Of a stretch of DNA of 64,000 bases, positions 1 to 11,310 are shown piece after piece. Positions within the stretch are counted from its first letter, which is position 1, and each line of letters begins with the position of its first letter. The position numbers were made by a program, and so were the translations under genes. The notes under the pieces are model-generated. The model saw only the letters and a program-made list of their open reading frames with translations, did not search any database and had not been told where the DNA came from. Source of the stretch: Helianthus annuus (lineage: Eukaryota > Streptophyta > Magnoliopsida > Asterales > Asteraceae); NCBI RefSeq assembly GCF_002127325.2, contig NC_035436.2, forward strand, positions 21,980,883-22,044,882, written 5' to 3'.

Positions 1-717
1 CGAACGCTCTCAAAGAAAAAGACTTAAAGCTAAAACACAAGAGAAAATTTTGGGGGAACCACTTCCAATGGCGGATCAGCGTACCTTAATGGATTACTTA
101 TGGCCCACGGTAGGTAATCTTGACGCCACTATCAATGCACCGAATGTCGATGCCAACAACTTCGAGCTTCGGCCGCATTTGATACAAATGCTCCAAAACT
201 CCGCAACTTTCCATGGGCTTGCGGGCGAACATCCCCACTTACATATTACCAACTTTTTGGAAATATGTGATACTATTCAGATCAACGGAGCATAAAATGA
301 CGCCATCCGCCTCTGAATGTTCCCGTTTTCACTAAAAGACCGAGCTAAGGCTTGGCTTAACACCCTCCCAAGTGGTTCGGTAAACACTTGGGATGAACTA
401 GCCTAAAAGTTTCTATATAAGTATTTCCCTTCTTCTAAAATGGCTAAATTAATGACTGAAATTAATATATACTCACAAGAGGACGGGGAATCCTTATATG
501 AAACTTGGGAAAGATTCAAGGAGCTATTAAGAAAATGCCCTCATCATGGTCTTGTAGTATGGCAACAAGTATCCACTTTCTATAATGGGTTGTTGCCACA
601 CACAAGACGAACGCTTGACTTTAGCTCCGGGGGACATATAGGTAATCGTCGCCCAAATGAAATTTATAATCAAATTGAGGAAATTGCTCAAAACAATTTT
701 CAATGGCACACTCCCCG
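1..717 (+). pseudogene. gag: Athila-like retrotransposon gag, first fragment (element Z)
   Basis: This is the oldest layer of the window: the capsid region of a Ty3/Gypsy Athila/Tat-type gag. The frame is open from the left edge. A methionine at 68 begins MADQRTLMDYL and could be internal. Recognisable blocks are NNFELRPHLIQML, the FLEICDTIQING segment, FPFSLKDRAKAWLNTLPSGS and GESLYETWERFKELLRKCPHHG, all typical of retrotransposon gag domains. The frame carries stops at 293-295 (TAA), 314-316 (TGA) and 404-406 (TAA), so it is dead. At 717 it is cut by element A; the 5-bp target CCCCG (713-717) is repeated at 31831, where the gag reading continues in the second fragment. The gene may begin upstream of the window. 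Lineage assignment is from motif recognition, not a search. Confidence 0.85.
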
Positions 718-1596
718 TGTGACAACCCTCACCAAACTAGGTATCCGTACGAATTAATTAATATTAAATTACTGCTTAATTACTGTGCTTGCTTTCAATT
801 GTGGATAAACTGCTACTTGAATACCGATACATACACTTACCTGCATCATACTTTATTAACTGTCACTCTATTATTTACATACAGAACTTTAGTGACAACC
901 TTGATGCACAAAAGCACAGTAGCACAATGAACGGATAACCCATTAAACATGCTGATATAGCCAGCATCAAGCAAACACTGCCTCTAAGGCCTGTACGAGC
1001 CAGGAATAGTTTACTACACTAGTAGAGAGTGTAGGGAAATGAGGGTTGTAGAACTACGTCACTAGGTGATAGTTATAGTGACTGGATGCGCCTAAAACAT
1101 GATTTAAACACAAATCCTGCACTTTAATATAAAATTCAGCTTTTTAGCAAACTAGTAAAGTGCAAAAACATGGGAAAATAATACTAGACACTTTCCAAAG
1201 TGTCGGAAATTCTTTGTGTCACTAAAAATAATATTAACGGCACTTTAAAGCTTTGTTAAGCACCTTAACGGATCACTATCCAACCAAACAACCGGACTTT
1301 ACCCGGAACATAGAAATAATGTCAATGACATTGTTTTTCTTTTTCTGAACCAGTTAGGGTCCCCGAATACCCTAACACCAGCCACAAGACACTACACTCT
1401 AGTAACTAACTTAGGGGTCCTACTTAACAACTAATACTTAACAAATTAGTTACAATCTAACTATGGAACCCCCCCCCCCCCCAACGAAATTGGTTCCCCA
1501 TAGTGGACACCATCTTACAACAATTGATTATCTTAATCCCCTTTGCTTGATATATTGACAACACAAAACCCTTTGGATAATTAAGATGAAATTGCC

Positions 1597-1604
1597 TATA
1601 AGTA
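1597..1604 (+). promoter_or_regulatory. Possible TATA box of the element A LTR
   Basis: TATAAGTA lies about 50 bp upstream of a CT-rich stretch that looks like a plant 5' leader. The same site is kept in the 3' LTR at 29251-29258. Placement is by pattern only; transcription is not shown. Confidence 0.35.
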
Positions 1605-3385
1605 ACAACTTAAGTCCAACATCCATTTCACAACACTTAACAAAAAAATCAAACTCCTCTCTCTCCCTCACTAGTAGTCTCGGCCGAAGACATAGGACAC
1701 ACTACCACCACCTTTCGATTTCATTCAAGGCATTTTACTTGCATTCAAGGGTGAAGGATCACGCATAAGGAAGCTCGGTGCACTCGGATTGCCAAGGACC
1801 TCTCTACAACGCTTTTAACCACTCGTTTTTCGACTAGTTTCTTCCCTAGCCTCGAGCTAGTAGTAAGTGACTCTAAACGCCTTCTTGATCTATTCTAAAG
1901 TGGTTAATAAGGATTTTGTCGGTTAAAAATCACTAACATACAAGATCACAAACTAAAATTCTACTAAAGTGATGAACATGATGGTTAATTGATGAATAAT
2001 TGTGTAAAACTTGTGAGACTTGTTTTATTATGATTATTTAGTGTTGTTTTTTGCTAGTAGTAGCTCGGATCGTCATCTAACCCGGCTACGTCATGTCCAT
2101 GGAATATGATCTAGTGTATGTTTAAGTGTGAAAGTGGTTAGATGAAGAACACCACTACTATTAAACATGAACTTGTGTAAAAACAATTTTTCTTATGAAA
2201 TGGAGTTCTAAACTAGTAGATCTAAATATCTACAAGTGGTATTTTCGAAAAACCAAGTGTAAGGTGAAATCATATTTTAAAGCTGGATCTTTCATAAACT
2301 AAAAGTGATTTTGTGAACACACAAGTGTGTAGACAATTGTGTAACAAAAAGTTTTAACAAAGAATAATTTTTGTAATTTTTGACTAGAAGATGTACAAAT
2401 TCATTTTCTGTAAAAACAAGATTCTCAAGAAATCGATTTTATTTATAGAAAGATCTATTAAAAATAATGGAAAGTTACTACGCACTTTTACATAAACCAC
2501 AACTTCATGTGTTTTGCGATTTATATCTATTTTGACTAGTTTGATGTTGAAACATTGTTTATTGATGTTGGGAATATTGTTGAATTAAATTTTTAAAAGG
2601 AAATGATACGCTTAAAAGCATGGCCACCTCCTGGCGAAATTCTTCCAGAAATATAACACTTGGGAATATTTTTTTTACACCAAGTGTTATTAATATATTT
2701 TCAACTTGTTTTCCCAAATACTTTTCGCCACGATTTTTATTACAAAACTTCCAAGTGTCGGAGGTGGGATTTTCACAAAATAAAACTTGATAAATATATA
2801 TTTAGTATATATTTTCCGTAATAACACTTGTGAGATTTTTATGATTATTTTGCGACTGTACAAATATTATTTTTAGGGTAAAAATAATATTACTAAATAT
2901 TCACGGCTCCAAAATAATACGAACGCCTTCACAATAAATATTTAAGTTACACCGATAATTATTGTTACCACCCGAACTGTACAACGTAACTTACGTATTT
3001 TCGGAAAATACTATTGAACGTGTATTTTGACAAAAGTATTATTTTGGAAAATTCTATGGAATAAAATATAATATTTTTGGGAAAAATATTCATATTTTGG
3101 AAATAAAGTATTCTGGATAAATGGACTAAAATATATTTTATTAAGTGAGACTTAATAATATATTTCTAAGATATACGAAACGCACATGTATTAAAACCCC
3201 CATCCTTGGGAAGGAATATATTCACCAAGTAATTGCGAAGTGTAATTACGAAATAGTTGCCTAACTATTTCCCCAAAGACATTAAACCTTAAACTAAGGC
3301 ACGGCCGTCCGTCTAATAGAAGTTAGTACGTGTAGGTCGTCGCACAACAAATTTTCTGGGAGATACCTTTTAGAGACACACTTCG

Positions 3386-3848
3386 GTGAGTTCATGTCCC
3401 CCTTTTCTCTTAACTGTTTTCAGTTTTCTAAACTGCGGGGGTGAAATACATGTTACTATGATTACAAGTACTTTTTACATGGTATGGTTAGCGTAAGGAG
3501 GGTTACTGCTTAGATCATGTGAGTGGGTAGGCGTGAACTGAAGGCCATTAATCCTCAGAGTGGGACCGAGGGACAATAGCGGTAGATCTATCTGGGTGTA
3601 GCGAGCCCAGCCCCAGGCCCAACAGAACGGACCTCGGGGTGACTTTGTGCCCAAAGCAAAGTCCGCTAGGTTTGAGTCTTCCTACAACACTTCACACATA
3701 TCAATGGCCTTGAAAACCATTGGTGATCTCTTTATTTCCTTATTTGCTACATACCAGGATTTTTATACTTACAAAGGTTTTTACATACTCACTACACATG
3801 AACTCGCTCAACATTTTTGTTGATTTTTCTAACTTACATGTATTTCAG
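3386..3848 (+). other. Intron-like segment in the LTR of element A
   Basis: A GGTGAGTTCA donor-like site is followed 463 bp later by a pyrimidine-rich tract and ATTTCAG acceptor-like site. The 3' LTR has the same pair at 31030-31492, also 463 bp apart. The equivalent pair recurs in the otherwise different LTRs of B, C, D and E, which is why I list it. Whether it is spliced is unknown. Confidence 0.45.
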
Positions 3849-4189
3849 GGAACTAAAGATCTGGCACGGTATGCTACGCTGCATTAGAGTATGGGATCAT
3901 CCACGTTTAGGGTTTGTGACTTTTACCTGGACGAGTTGCAAGTCTTAAACGATGTTTATTTTAAGTTTGTGGTTGTGTCTTTCAAACAATGTTTTATGTT
4001 ATTATGTTGAAATTCCCATTGCATGTGTCAACGCCTCAAGACAATGTTATGTTACTTTTATTTTAGAACTTAAATCAATGGATGATCTGCATGGTTTTTA
4101 CTTTCATATAGCTTTGTTGTGATTAAGCTATGGTATTAAGAGGTCACACCAAATAAACCACGCTTCTGCAAAGCCAGGGTGTGACAGCT

Positions 4190-4207
4190 TGGTATCAGAG
4201 CTCTGGT
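4190..4207 (+). other. Primer binding site of element A (initiator tRNA-Met)
   Basis: TGGTATCAGAGC, three bases after the 5' LTR, is complementary to the 3' end of plant initiator tRNA-Met and would prime minus-strand synthesis. Complementarity weakens in the following six bases. Confidence 0.88.
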
Positions 4208-4248
4208 CATAGCAAACTAGGATTCCTTCTCGAGTCTAGACTATGATC
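4205..4248 (+). other. Stem-loop just downstream of the primer site, element A
   Basis: GGTCATAG pairs with CTATGATC, and CTAG with CTAG further in, giving an imperfect stem overlapping the end of the primer site. B, C, D and E have GGTTATAG paired with CTATAACC at the same place. The change T to C on one side is matched by A to G on the other, which keeps the pair. Confidence 0.55.
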
Positions 4249-4350
4249 ACTAGGGCTCTCACGAAAACATTTTTACACTGCATACCACTTAAGTCCAGAT
4301 CCAAAATGTTTTCACAAACAAAAGTTGAGCACATTTTATTTATTAGTTAT

Positions 4351-4600
4351 GGCTCAGTCTGGGAGGCTGAGGCTCGGTCTGGGAGGCTGACGCTCGGTCT
4401 GGGAGGCCGAGGTAGTTGTCTAGTGGGACTAGGGAGTCAGTCTGGGAGGCTGGGAGAATTGTCTAGTGGGACTAGGGAGTCAGTCTGGGAGGCTGGGAGG
4501 CTAGTGGGACTAGGAAGATCAGTCTGGGAGGCTGGGAGGCTAGTGGGACTAGGAAGATCAGTCTGGGAGGCTGGGAGGCTAGTGGGACTAGGAGAACTAT
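4351..4600 (+). repeat. Tandem repeats in the leader of element A (18-20 bp, then 39 bp units)
   Basis: Short GTCTGGGAGGCTGAGGCTCG-like units give way to three 39-bp units starting at 4482, 4521 and 4560, each containing GTCTGGGAGGCTGGGAGGCT. The 39-bp period is a multiple of three, so an ORF at 4243-4620 runs through with a 13-residue repeat. I treat that ORF as a by-product of the repeat. The stretch lies between the primer site and the extra ORF. Confidence 0.85.
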
Positions 4601-4681
4601 TTGATTGCTTATTGGACTAATGTGCTTATCTGACTATATGATTGATTATTTGTGCATATGCGTGTTTGTGTTACAAACGCT

Positions 4682-6391
4682 ATGGCTTCATCCGGCACAG
4701 GAGAGTCGGACACCACCGACCCTATACCCATTGTATCAGACGACAGCGAGTCATCAGAGCGAGAGGTGTACACTTCGGACACCACCAGAATAGACGACGA
4801 CGATCTCCAGCCGTTTGCACTACCCGATGCCGTTGTCGAGCCCGCTGATGGCCGCATCGCTGGGGATTTGCCGCTTGTGGTGATCCCTGCTCCCATACCC
4901 CTTGCCATGTACCCAGTTATCGATATGCCTCTTGACGTAGTCGCTGATGACGACGTCGATTTGTGTGACGACGAGCCACTGGAGGATGACGTTAAGGGCG
5001 AGGCCCTATTAGCTGCTGACGATCTCTTGCTTCTCGCAGATGCTCCTGCTGAGGAGTCACCTGCCCATTCACCTGTCCCCGACTCTTTCGAGTCTGTGGC
5101 ATCTGCACCGTCGCACGCGCAGGGCGCGCAACACTACTCGCACGATTCAGACCCCGATAGGGCTTCATCGGCTGCACCTGCCCCTGCCCCGAGTATCGCG
5201 ATCGAGCATGATATTGATGATGATTCCGACCCTGTTTTTTTGCTTGGTTTCGATCCAGACCAGGACATTGAGTTCATACACCTAGATCAGCCCATGGAGG
5301 ACCCAGTTGATCCAGTTGACCTTGCGTTCGCTGATCCCGCAGATTTCAAGATGGAGTTTGACAACCCGGAGCCTGCTGTGGCCCCCGAGCCAGTAGTTGC
5401 TCCAGACCCTGCATTCGAGCATGATCCTATTCATGCTGATGTACCCGTTGTTGATCCTTTGATTGCTGATATACCTGTTGATGACCATCCGATTGTTGCT
5501 CCACTGTTGGAGGATGATCATGTTGTTGCTGATGCTCATATTGATGCACCACCATTGTTAGAGGGTCCTGTTGCTGCTCCACTGGTATTGGATGAGCATG
5601 TTGCTGATATACCCGCTGATCCTGTTATTGTTGCTCCTTTTCCTGACCCTGTACCTATAGAGCCTGACCACGCACTCTTTGCGACTCATGTCGACCCTCA
5701 GTATGCGCACACCCGGAATGGGTGGATAGAGGACGATGATGATTTTCCACCTTTTGTGGTACTACTTACACCTGTTTCAGCACCGGCTCCAGCTCATTTT
5801 GATGCACCCCTGTTCCCCACACACACTTCTGATGCGCATCGCGCAGATCTACCCATCACATTTCTCTAGGAGATCCCTCTGCCACGTCCTGGAGAGTGCT
5901 CTTCTCGTCAGCCCTTCGGCCATGCACCTTTTCTGACTGGAGGAGATCAGTTCGTACCACAGATCCCTCATCATACTGTTATTCCCCCTGTTGCACTGTT
6001 TTCTGTGCCATCTTTTGCTCCATCCAGCGAGCCTTTTCTTTGGACTTCACCACCCATCATGCCACCATCTGATCCCTATCATCCTTACCACATGGGTTAT
6101 TCTGTAGAGGATGTTCTCAGGTAATTCATGGTACAGGAGGAGGCACTTACACGTCGCGTGTAGGAGCTTGAGATAGCACAGCAACCCCCATGCCAGTGCC
6201 AGGGCCAGACTCACTCTGCTATTTCACCCCCTCCTCATCCGTTATCTCCAGACTCTGCTGCTCTTATTTGGACTCAGGAGCAGCAGATAGCTTTCTTGTT
6301 GTGTTCTCACCGAGCCATGGAGGAGGATTGGCTTCACATGCGCCGACTGTTCTATTCTCATTTTCCCCCTCCTCCACCGCCATCAGCGTAG
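4682..6391 (+). pseudogene. Acidic extra ORF upstream of gag (ORF0) of element A
   Basis: I chose the ATG at 4682 (MASSGTGESDTTDPIP) because acidic, low-complexity coding begins there. The protein is very rich in Asp, Val, Pro and Ala, with many VDP, DDD and PVDPVD-like runs, and has no membrane segment or zinc finger that I can see. An open frame of 396 codons ends at TAG 5867-5869. The same frame then continues, proline-rich, through TAA 6122-6124 and TAG 6161-6163 to a natural-looking stop at 6389-6391, so the ancestral product was about 570 residues. It sits between the primer site and gag, where most chromoviruses have no gene; Tat/Ogre elements do carry an extra ORF in this place. I recall similar predicted proteins from Asteraceae, unverified. 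Function is unknown; an RNA- or chromatin-related role would be a guess. Confidence 0.7.
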
Positions 6392-6828
6392 GGCTATTTT
6401 GTACGACACGGGTGGACTTTTGTTGAGAAGACGACGATTGCTTAGACTGCACAGCTTTTTGGAGACTGCATATTGATCTTGACTTTTGATGTTATGTATA
6501 TGGGATATTGTTGACATTGATTTGATATTTTGGACTGGGGTGATGTAGCCCTTTAGTCGTTGATGTTGTATGTTATAGTTATGTACATGTACACTTTACC
6601 ATGTGGTCTCGATTTATGGCAATGCAATCGCAGTATTCTCATCACATGTGATGTTTGATTGATTATTTATGTTTTATAACATGGGATGTTGTGTGACTGA
6701 TATATTTATAACATGGGATGTTGTGTGATTGGTTTATTTATAACATGAGATGTTATGTATTATTACTATCATTATATACGTACACATTACTACTATGACC
6801 TGACCAACGTAAACATATCTTATAGAAG
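6392..6828 (+). other. Non-coding spacer between ORF0 and gag of element A, with 32-bp repeats
   Basis: No gene is visible. Three near-copies of a 32-bp unit (TTATAACATGGGATGTTGTG core) start at 6674, 6706 and 6738. The rest is AT-rich and has no obvious signal. A gag message would need splicing, re-initiation or an internal start to get past ORF0, but I see no clear donor/acceptor pair that would remove it. Confidence 0.7.
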
Positions 6829-8125
6829 ATGCCACCAAGACGTCAAACACGCATGCCTACCAACAATGCAGAACTTCAGCAAGTCATCGCTGCCGCCATC
6901 GCATAATACGCCGCCTCTCAAGGAGGAACTAGCGGAAGTAATTCCGGCAATACCGGCAACAACAATCCGCCTCATGGTAATACTAAGTCATTAAAGCATA
7001 CCATGATACAATTGGATATCTCTAGCACGTTTGCTAATACCGTTTGTATAATCTAACGCATGTGCAGGGTTCACATACAAGCAGTTCCTAGACTGCAAAC
7101 CTGTAAACTTTGACGGCACCGGAGATGCTGTTGCTTTTGTTCGATGGGCCGAGAAGACAGAGTCAGTTCTCCGCATGAGCAAATGCGCCCCAGACCAGCA
7201 TGTTACCTACATTTGGAGGCTATTCTTGGGCGGAGCCCTGTCATGGTGGAATTTACAAGTCCAAACCCTCAGTGAAGCCGCAGCCTACGCAATGACATGG
7301 AATGAGCTGAAAGAGCTCATGCAAAGGAAGTATTGTTCACGCGCTGAAATTCAAAAGTTGGAAACTGAGTTTTGGCATTTGAAGATGGAAGGTCCGAAAA
7401 TTGCAGAATATGTTCAAAGGTTTCACGACTTGTCTCATGTGGTACCTTATATGGTCACACCGGAATTCAAGCGAATCGAGCACTTCATTTGGGGTTTAGC
7501 TCCTCAAATCATAAGTATGGTGACCTCATCCAAGCCTGCAACTATCACTGGGGCGATCGATCTGAGCGTAGCTCTCACTGAGGAGGCGATCCGCCTAAAC
7601 AAGTTTTCTGAAGTTGAACCAAAGAAGAAGGAGACTCACGTCGAGTCGTCTGGGGGTAATAAAAGAAAATTCTCAAACTTCAAACAAGGCACAAGCGGTG
7701 ATGGCAGGAAGGGAGAACCAAGCGCGCCAGTCCAAGCTACGACTGGTACTGGAAGGAAAGGAAAGGGATATATGGGTACACATCCCAAGTGCAACACCTG
7801 CCAGCGTCACCACTCAGATCGGTGTGGTTTAAAAGTATGTGAAGCTTGTGGAAAGACTGGTCACTCGAAGGATTCTTGTTGGGCTACTGTTGGCCGGGGA
7901 GGCCAAGAAGGATTTGGAAATAGAAACAATAACCGGGGTGGAAATGGAAATCGCCCACAAGGAAACAATGGAGGAAACGGGAATCGAGGCAACAATGCGA
8001 ATCAGGCTGGTAATGCGAACCGAAACAACAACAATCAAGCTGGGAATGGTGTAGGAAACGGGCAAAGACCAGGTTGCTTTAACTATGGTGACATCGAGCA
8101 CTATAAGAGGAACTGCCCGAATTAA
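6829..8125 (+). pseudogene. gag: gag of element A (capsid and zinc knuckles), with a 91-bp intron
   Basis: Exon 1 starts at ATG 6829 (MPPRRQTRMPTN) and has an in-frame TAA at 6904-6906. Exon 2 resumes at 7068. The capsid part contains the FLDCKPVNFDG and LSWWNLQVQTL blocks and a WNELKELMQRKYC segment, followed by a basic, Asn/Gly-rich tail. Nucleocapsid motifs are CNTC plus CEACGKTGHSKDSC (intact CX2CX4HX4C) and CFNYGDIEHYKRNC, whose second Cys is replaced by Tyr. The frame ends at 8123-8125. Compared with D and E, one base is missing just before TTAAACCA at 8122, which throws protease into another frame. Gag would package and coat the genomic RNA. The copy is broken by the stop, the knuckle change and the frameshift. 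Confidence 0.85.
6977..7067 (+). other. Predicted intron in gag of element A
   Basis: GT at 6977 and GTGCAG ending at 7067 bound 91 bp with in-frame stops. Joining the flanks splits a Gly codon (phase 1) and puts ATG 6829 in frame with the capsid region, which otherwise has no good start. Element E has an 81-bp phase-1 intron at the equivalent place. Confidence 0.7.
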
Positions 8126-9547
8126 ACCAAGCACGTGGAAGAGTTTTCAATATCGAAGCGAGGGAAGCGCGCCAGGATCCCAATGTTGTTACTGGTACGT
8201 TCCCTGTAAACCAACGCTTTGCATCTGTTTTATTTGATACTGGTGCCAATTATAGCTTCGTATCGTTAGAGTTTAAGAATATGCTTGGATTAGCCGCTAG
8301 CAAATTAGATATTCCCTACTCGATCGAATTAGCTAATGGAAAGTTAGTAGAAGCTAATGAAGTGATCAGAGGTTGCGTAATCGAGTTTGGAGAGCGTGAG
8401 TTTACACTGGATCTACTACCAGTCCAGCTGGGAAGCTTCGACGTGGTAGTAGGAATGGATTGGCTATCAAGCAACAAGGCAGAAATTGTTTGTCACGAAA
8501 AGGTCGTTCGTATCCCAACCGAAGAGGGTGAAACAATTGTGGTTCATGGTGAAAAGCGTGATACGCCTATACGGATTATCAGCCGCCTGAAAGCCCGTAA
8601 GTGTTTACAGAAAGGATGTGCTGCCTTCCTGGCACACATCGTGGATAAGAAGGCTGCTGAGCCGAAAATCGAAGACATCCCTATCGTGAGGGAGTATCCG
8701 GAAGTCTTCCCAGTGGACTTGCCAGGATTGCCACCCCAAAGGCAAGTGGAGTTCCGTATCGACCTAGTTCCAGGCGCCGCGCCTGTGGCTAAGGCATCCT
8801 ATAGACTTGCCCCGTCTGAAATGCAAGAATTATCGACATAACTTCAAGAGTTGCTAGACAAAGGATTCACCCGACCAAGCTTCTCACCTTGGGGAGCTCC
8901 AGTTTTATTTGTTAAAAAGAAAGACGGTAGTCTTCGTATGTGCATCGACTACCGGGAGTTGAATAAGTTGACCGTCAAAAATAGGTATCCCCTGCCAAGG
9001 ATCAATGACTTATTCGATCAGCTCCAAGGTTCAAGCTTTTACTCTAAGATCGATCTTCAATCTGGGTACCATCAGCTAAGGATACAAGAGGAGAGTATCT
9101 CGAAGACAGCCTTCAGAACTCGCTATGGACACTACGAGTTCCTAGTTATGCCGTTTGGGTTGACAAACGCACCTGCTATTTTTATGGACCTAATGAACAG
9201 AGTTTGCAAGCGGTACTTGGATAAGTTCGTGATTGTGTTTATCGACGACATTTTGATTTATTCAAAGACAAAGGCTGAGCACGAACAACATTTAAGGGCC
9301 ATTTTGGAGTTGCTGAAAAAGGAACAGTTGTATGCCAAATTCTCTAAGTCCGAGTTTTGGCTACGAGAGGTCCAATTCCTTGGACATGTGGTAAATGAGG
9401 ATGGAATTCATGTGGATCCCACCAAGATCGAAGCGATAAAGAATTGGGAAACCCCAAAGACACCAACCGAAATCCGACAATTCTTGGGTTTGGCTGGCTA
9501 CTATCGAAGGTTCATTGAGGATTTTTCAAAAATCGCTTAACCACTGA
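8122..9547 (+). pseudogene. pol: Protease and reverse transcriptase of element A (5' half of pol)
   Basis: The frame runs from 8122. The aspartic protease motif DTGA is at 8236-8247 (LFDTGANYSFVS). The linker IVREYPEVFPVDLPGLPP leads to RT, with [50 protein letters not shown] and the catalytic FIDDILIY (FIDD at 9238-9249). An in-frame TAA at 8839-8841 and another at 9538-9540 interrupt it; in both places relatives have a Gln codon. Seven bases after the second stop, element B enters in the opposite orientation. The duplicated target ACTGA is at 9543-9547 and 26357-26361, and the same gene continues beyond B with RNase H. RT copies genomic RNA into DNA in the particle; this copy is inactive. 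Confidence 0.92.
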
Positions 9548-9834
9548 TGTCACACCCCCAAAAATCCACATGCGGAGTACAACCGCTTGGAGGCGTGACT
9601 GACCAGGATCTTAACCACCAATCACATTGAACATCATAAGTATATTTAAATAAACTTTCATTTATTAACAATAGTGTACAATATTCCCAGTTTACAGCGG
9701 AAGCATATTCAACTCATTAAGTGTTTATAAAATCACATGTAAGCTCTAAGTCTTGTGTTGCGTTTCCTTGTGTTCCGAACCATGACCACTCCAGCTTCCC
9801 AGACAGCAAGTTCCTTTGACATGCACCTAAAGGC

Positions 9835-10500
9835 CTGCAAGGCATGTAACAACTAGTCAACAACAATGTTGAGCGAGTTCACAGTTGGGTGTACGTTTTA
9901 AGTGTTTTACGAAAACGTAGTTTATCTTTAGCTGGCTCACTTGCCGTGGGGGTTTCCCATGTAGAAAATATGTTTAACCAGTTTATCTTATTTCTCAAAA
10001 TGTATCCATAGATGGTGGGGGTTTCCCATAGTTAAAAACATGATTAATCCGTTTACTCTGTTTCCCAAACCTTTTTATGATATTTAGTGGGGGCTTCCCA
10101 TGTTTGTATGTACTAGACTAGTGGTAACCATAAGTGTTCTTCTTAACCCGAGAACTGTAGTACGTACAAGCTTTACGTAGGTTTTACGTAAGTGTCCTTC
10201 TTTACCCGAGGACAGTGGTACGCGTGGGGTTTACGTAGGTTTTACGTAGGTGTCCTTCCTGACTCCGGAAGACAGTAGCATGTATGAGTTTACGTAGGTT
10301 TTACGTAAGTGTCCTTCCTGACTCCGGAAGACAGTAGTATGTACTTGTTTACGTAGGTTTTACGTAAGTGTCCTGCTTAACCCGAGGACCATGGTAGACA
10401 GTCTAGTAACCGTGTAAGTACGAGAAATTGTTCAATTCCATCATTTAACCCATTCCCTATCCCCGGGAATCCCATGCCTTGGTAAAGAGTGTGAACTCAC
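9835..10500 (-). other. Intron-like segment in LTR 1 of element B
   Basis: On the minus strand, CAAACCAAG/GTGAGTTCAC (donor-like, GT at 10500-10499) leads after 666 bp to ATGCCTTGCAG (acceptor-like, ending at 9835). LTR 2 has the same pair at 17883 and 17242. LTR 3 has lost the donor to a deletion. The TTTACGTAGG tandem repeats lie inside this segment. Confidence 0.5.
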
Positions 10501-11310
10501 CTTGGTTTGCTTGGTATGCTAAAGTATTACACGCTCACAATTTATCAGTTACGGCCTATAATACACACGTATATAAAATCAAATATTCGTTCATAAAGAC
10601 TCGTATGAAATGTAATGTCACATGTTGCTTGGTAGTTAACATCGTGTAACTCGTAACAGTTAATCAAATCCACACAATTCATGCTTCACATAAAGGCTTT
10701 CTCAGTCCATTCTGACAAGTTATCCACTAACAGACTCAACAGGAGTAATAGACTTAACAGAGTTAATATACTAACTGAGTTTACTAAACTAACAGAGTTA
10801 TCATACTAACAGAATTAATAAACTAACCGAGTTAATCTTAACAGGGTTACAAGACTTAACTGAGTTAGCCACTTAACAAAGTTGCATACATAATAGAGTT
10901 AACAGAGTTGCCAACTAACGAAGTTAATGGAATAACAGAACACTTCGACGAAATCCAACACCTGGCGAAAACCCTTTTAGTGCGAAAACACATTTGACGA
11001 AAACCCAAGGGTTTTCGTCTGGAACATCATCATCATTAGCAACAGTTACGTAACACGGACAACCCTAATCAACTCTAACAGTCTCCACGGTCTAAATCAA
11101 CAATTCGATCATTCATATCAGTTTGAAATCATTGATTATTATTATAGAAACATTGTGTCTCTACTCAATTAATATATGATCACATATCCTTCCATATTAA
11201 TCCCAACATAACTTGCAATACACTAAAATTTAATTTAACAGTCATGGCCGATAACAAGGAGGTGAGGGTTATCCAAGTGGCTGCCTTTTCTAATGTACAC
11301 ATGATGAAAA

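Larger units (their letters stand above)
718..4186 (+). repeat. 5' LTR of element A
   Basis: Starts TGTGACAACC and ends GGTGTGACA, with TG...CA termini. It is matched along its length by 28375-31830. It is AT-rich, with a run of 14 C at 1469-1482 (13 C at 29126-29138 in the other copy). A CT-rich stretch near 1650-1680 follows a TATA-like site and may mark the transcript start. A GGTGAGTTCA donor-like site at 3385 and a TTTCAG acceptor-like site at 3843-3848 lie in its last quarter. It contains no coding region; the short ORFs here are not conserved in type or composition. Confidence 0.93.

Noticed and set aside
1469..1482. Run of 14 C in the A LTR as a functional site
   Set aside because: Its length differs between the LTRs (14 and 13), as expected for a slippage-prone homopolymer.
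4243..4620. 125-codon ORF with a repeated 13-residue unit in the A leader
   Set aside because: It is produced by 39-bp tandem DNA repeats, has biased composition, and lies in the leader directly after the primer site.
7829..8134. Minus-strand ORF over the nucleocapsid part of A gag
   Set aside because: Antisense shadow of the Asn/Gly-rich gag tail, and similar shadows occur over the D and E gag tails (44961-45209, 53949-54332).
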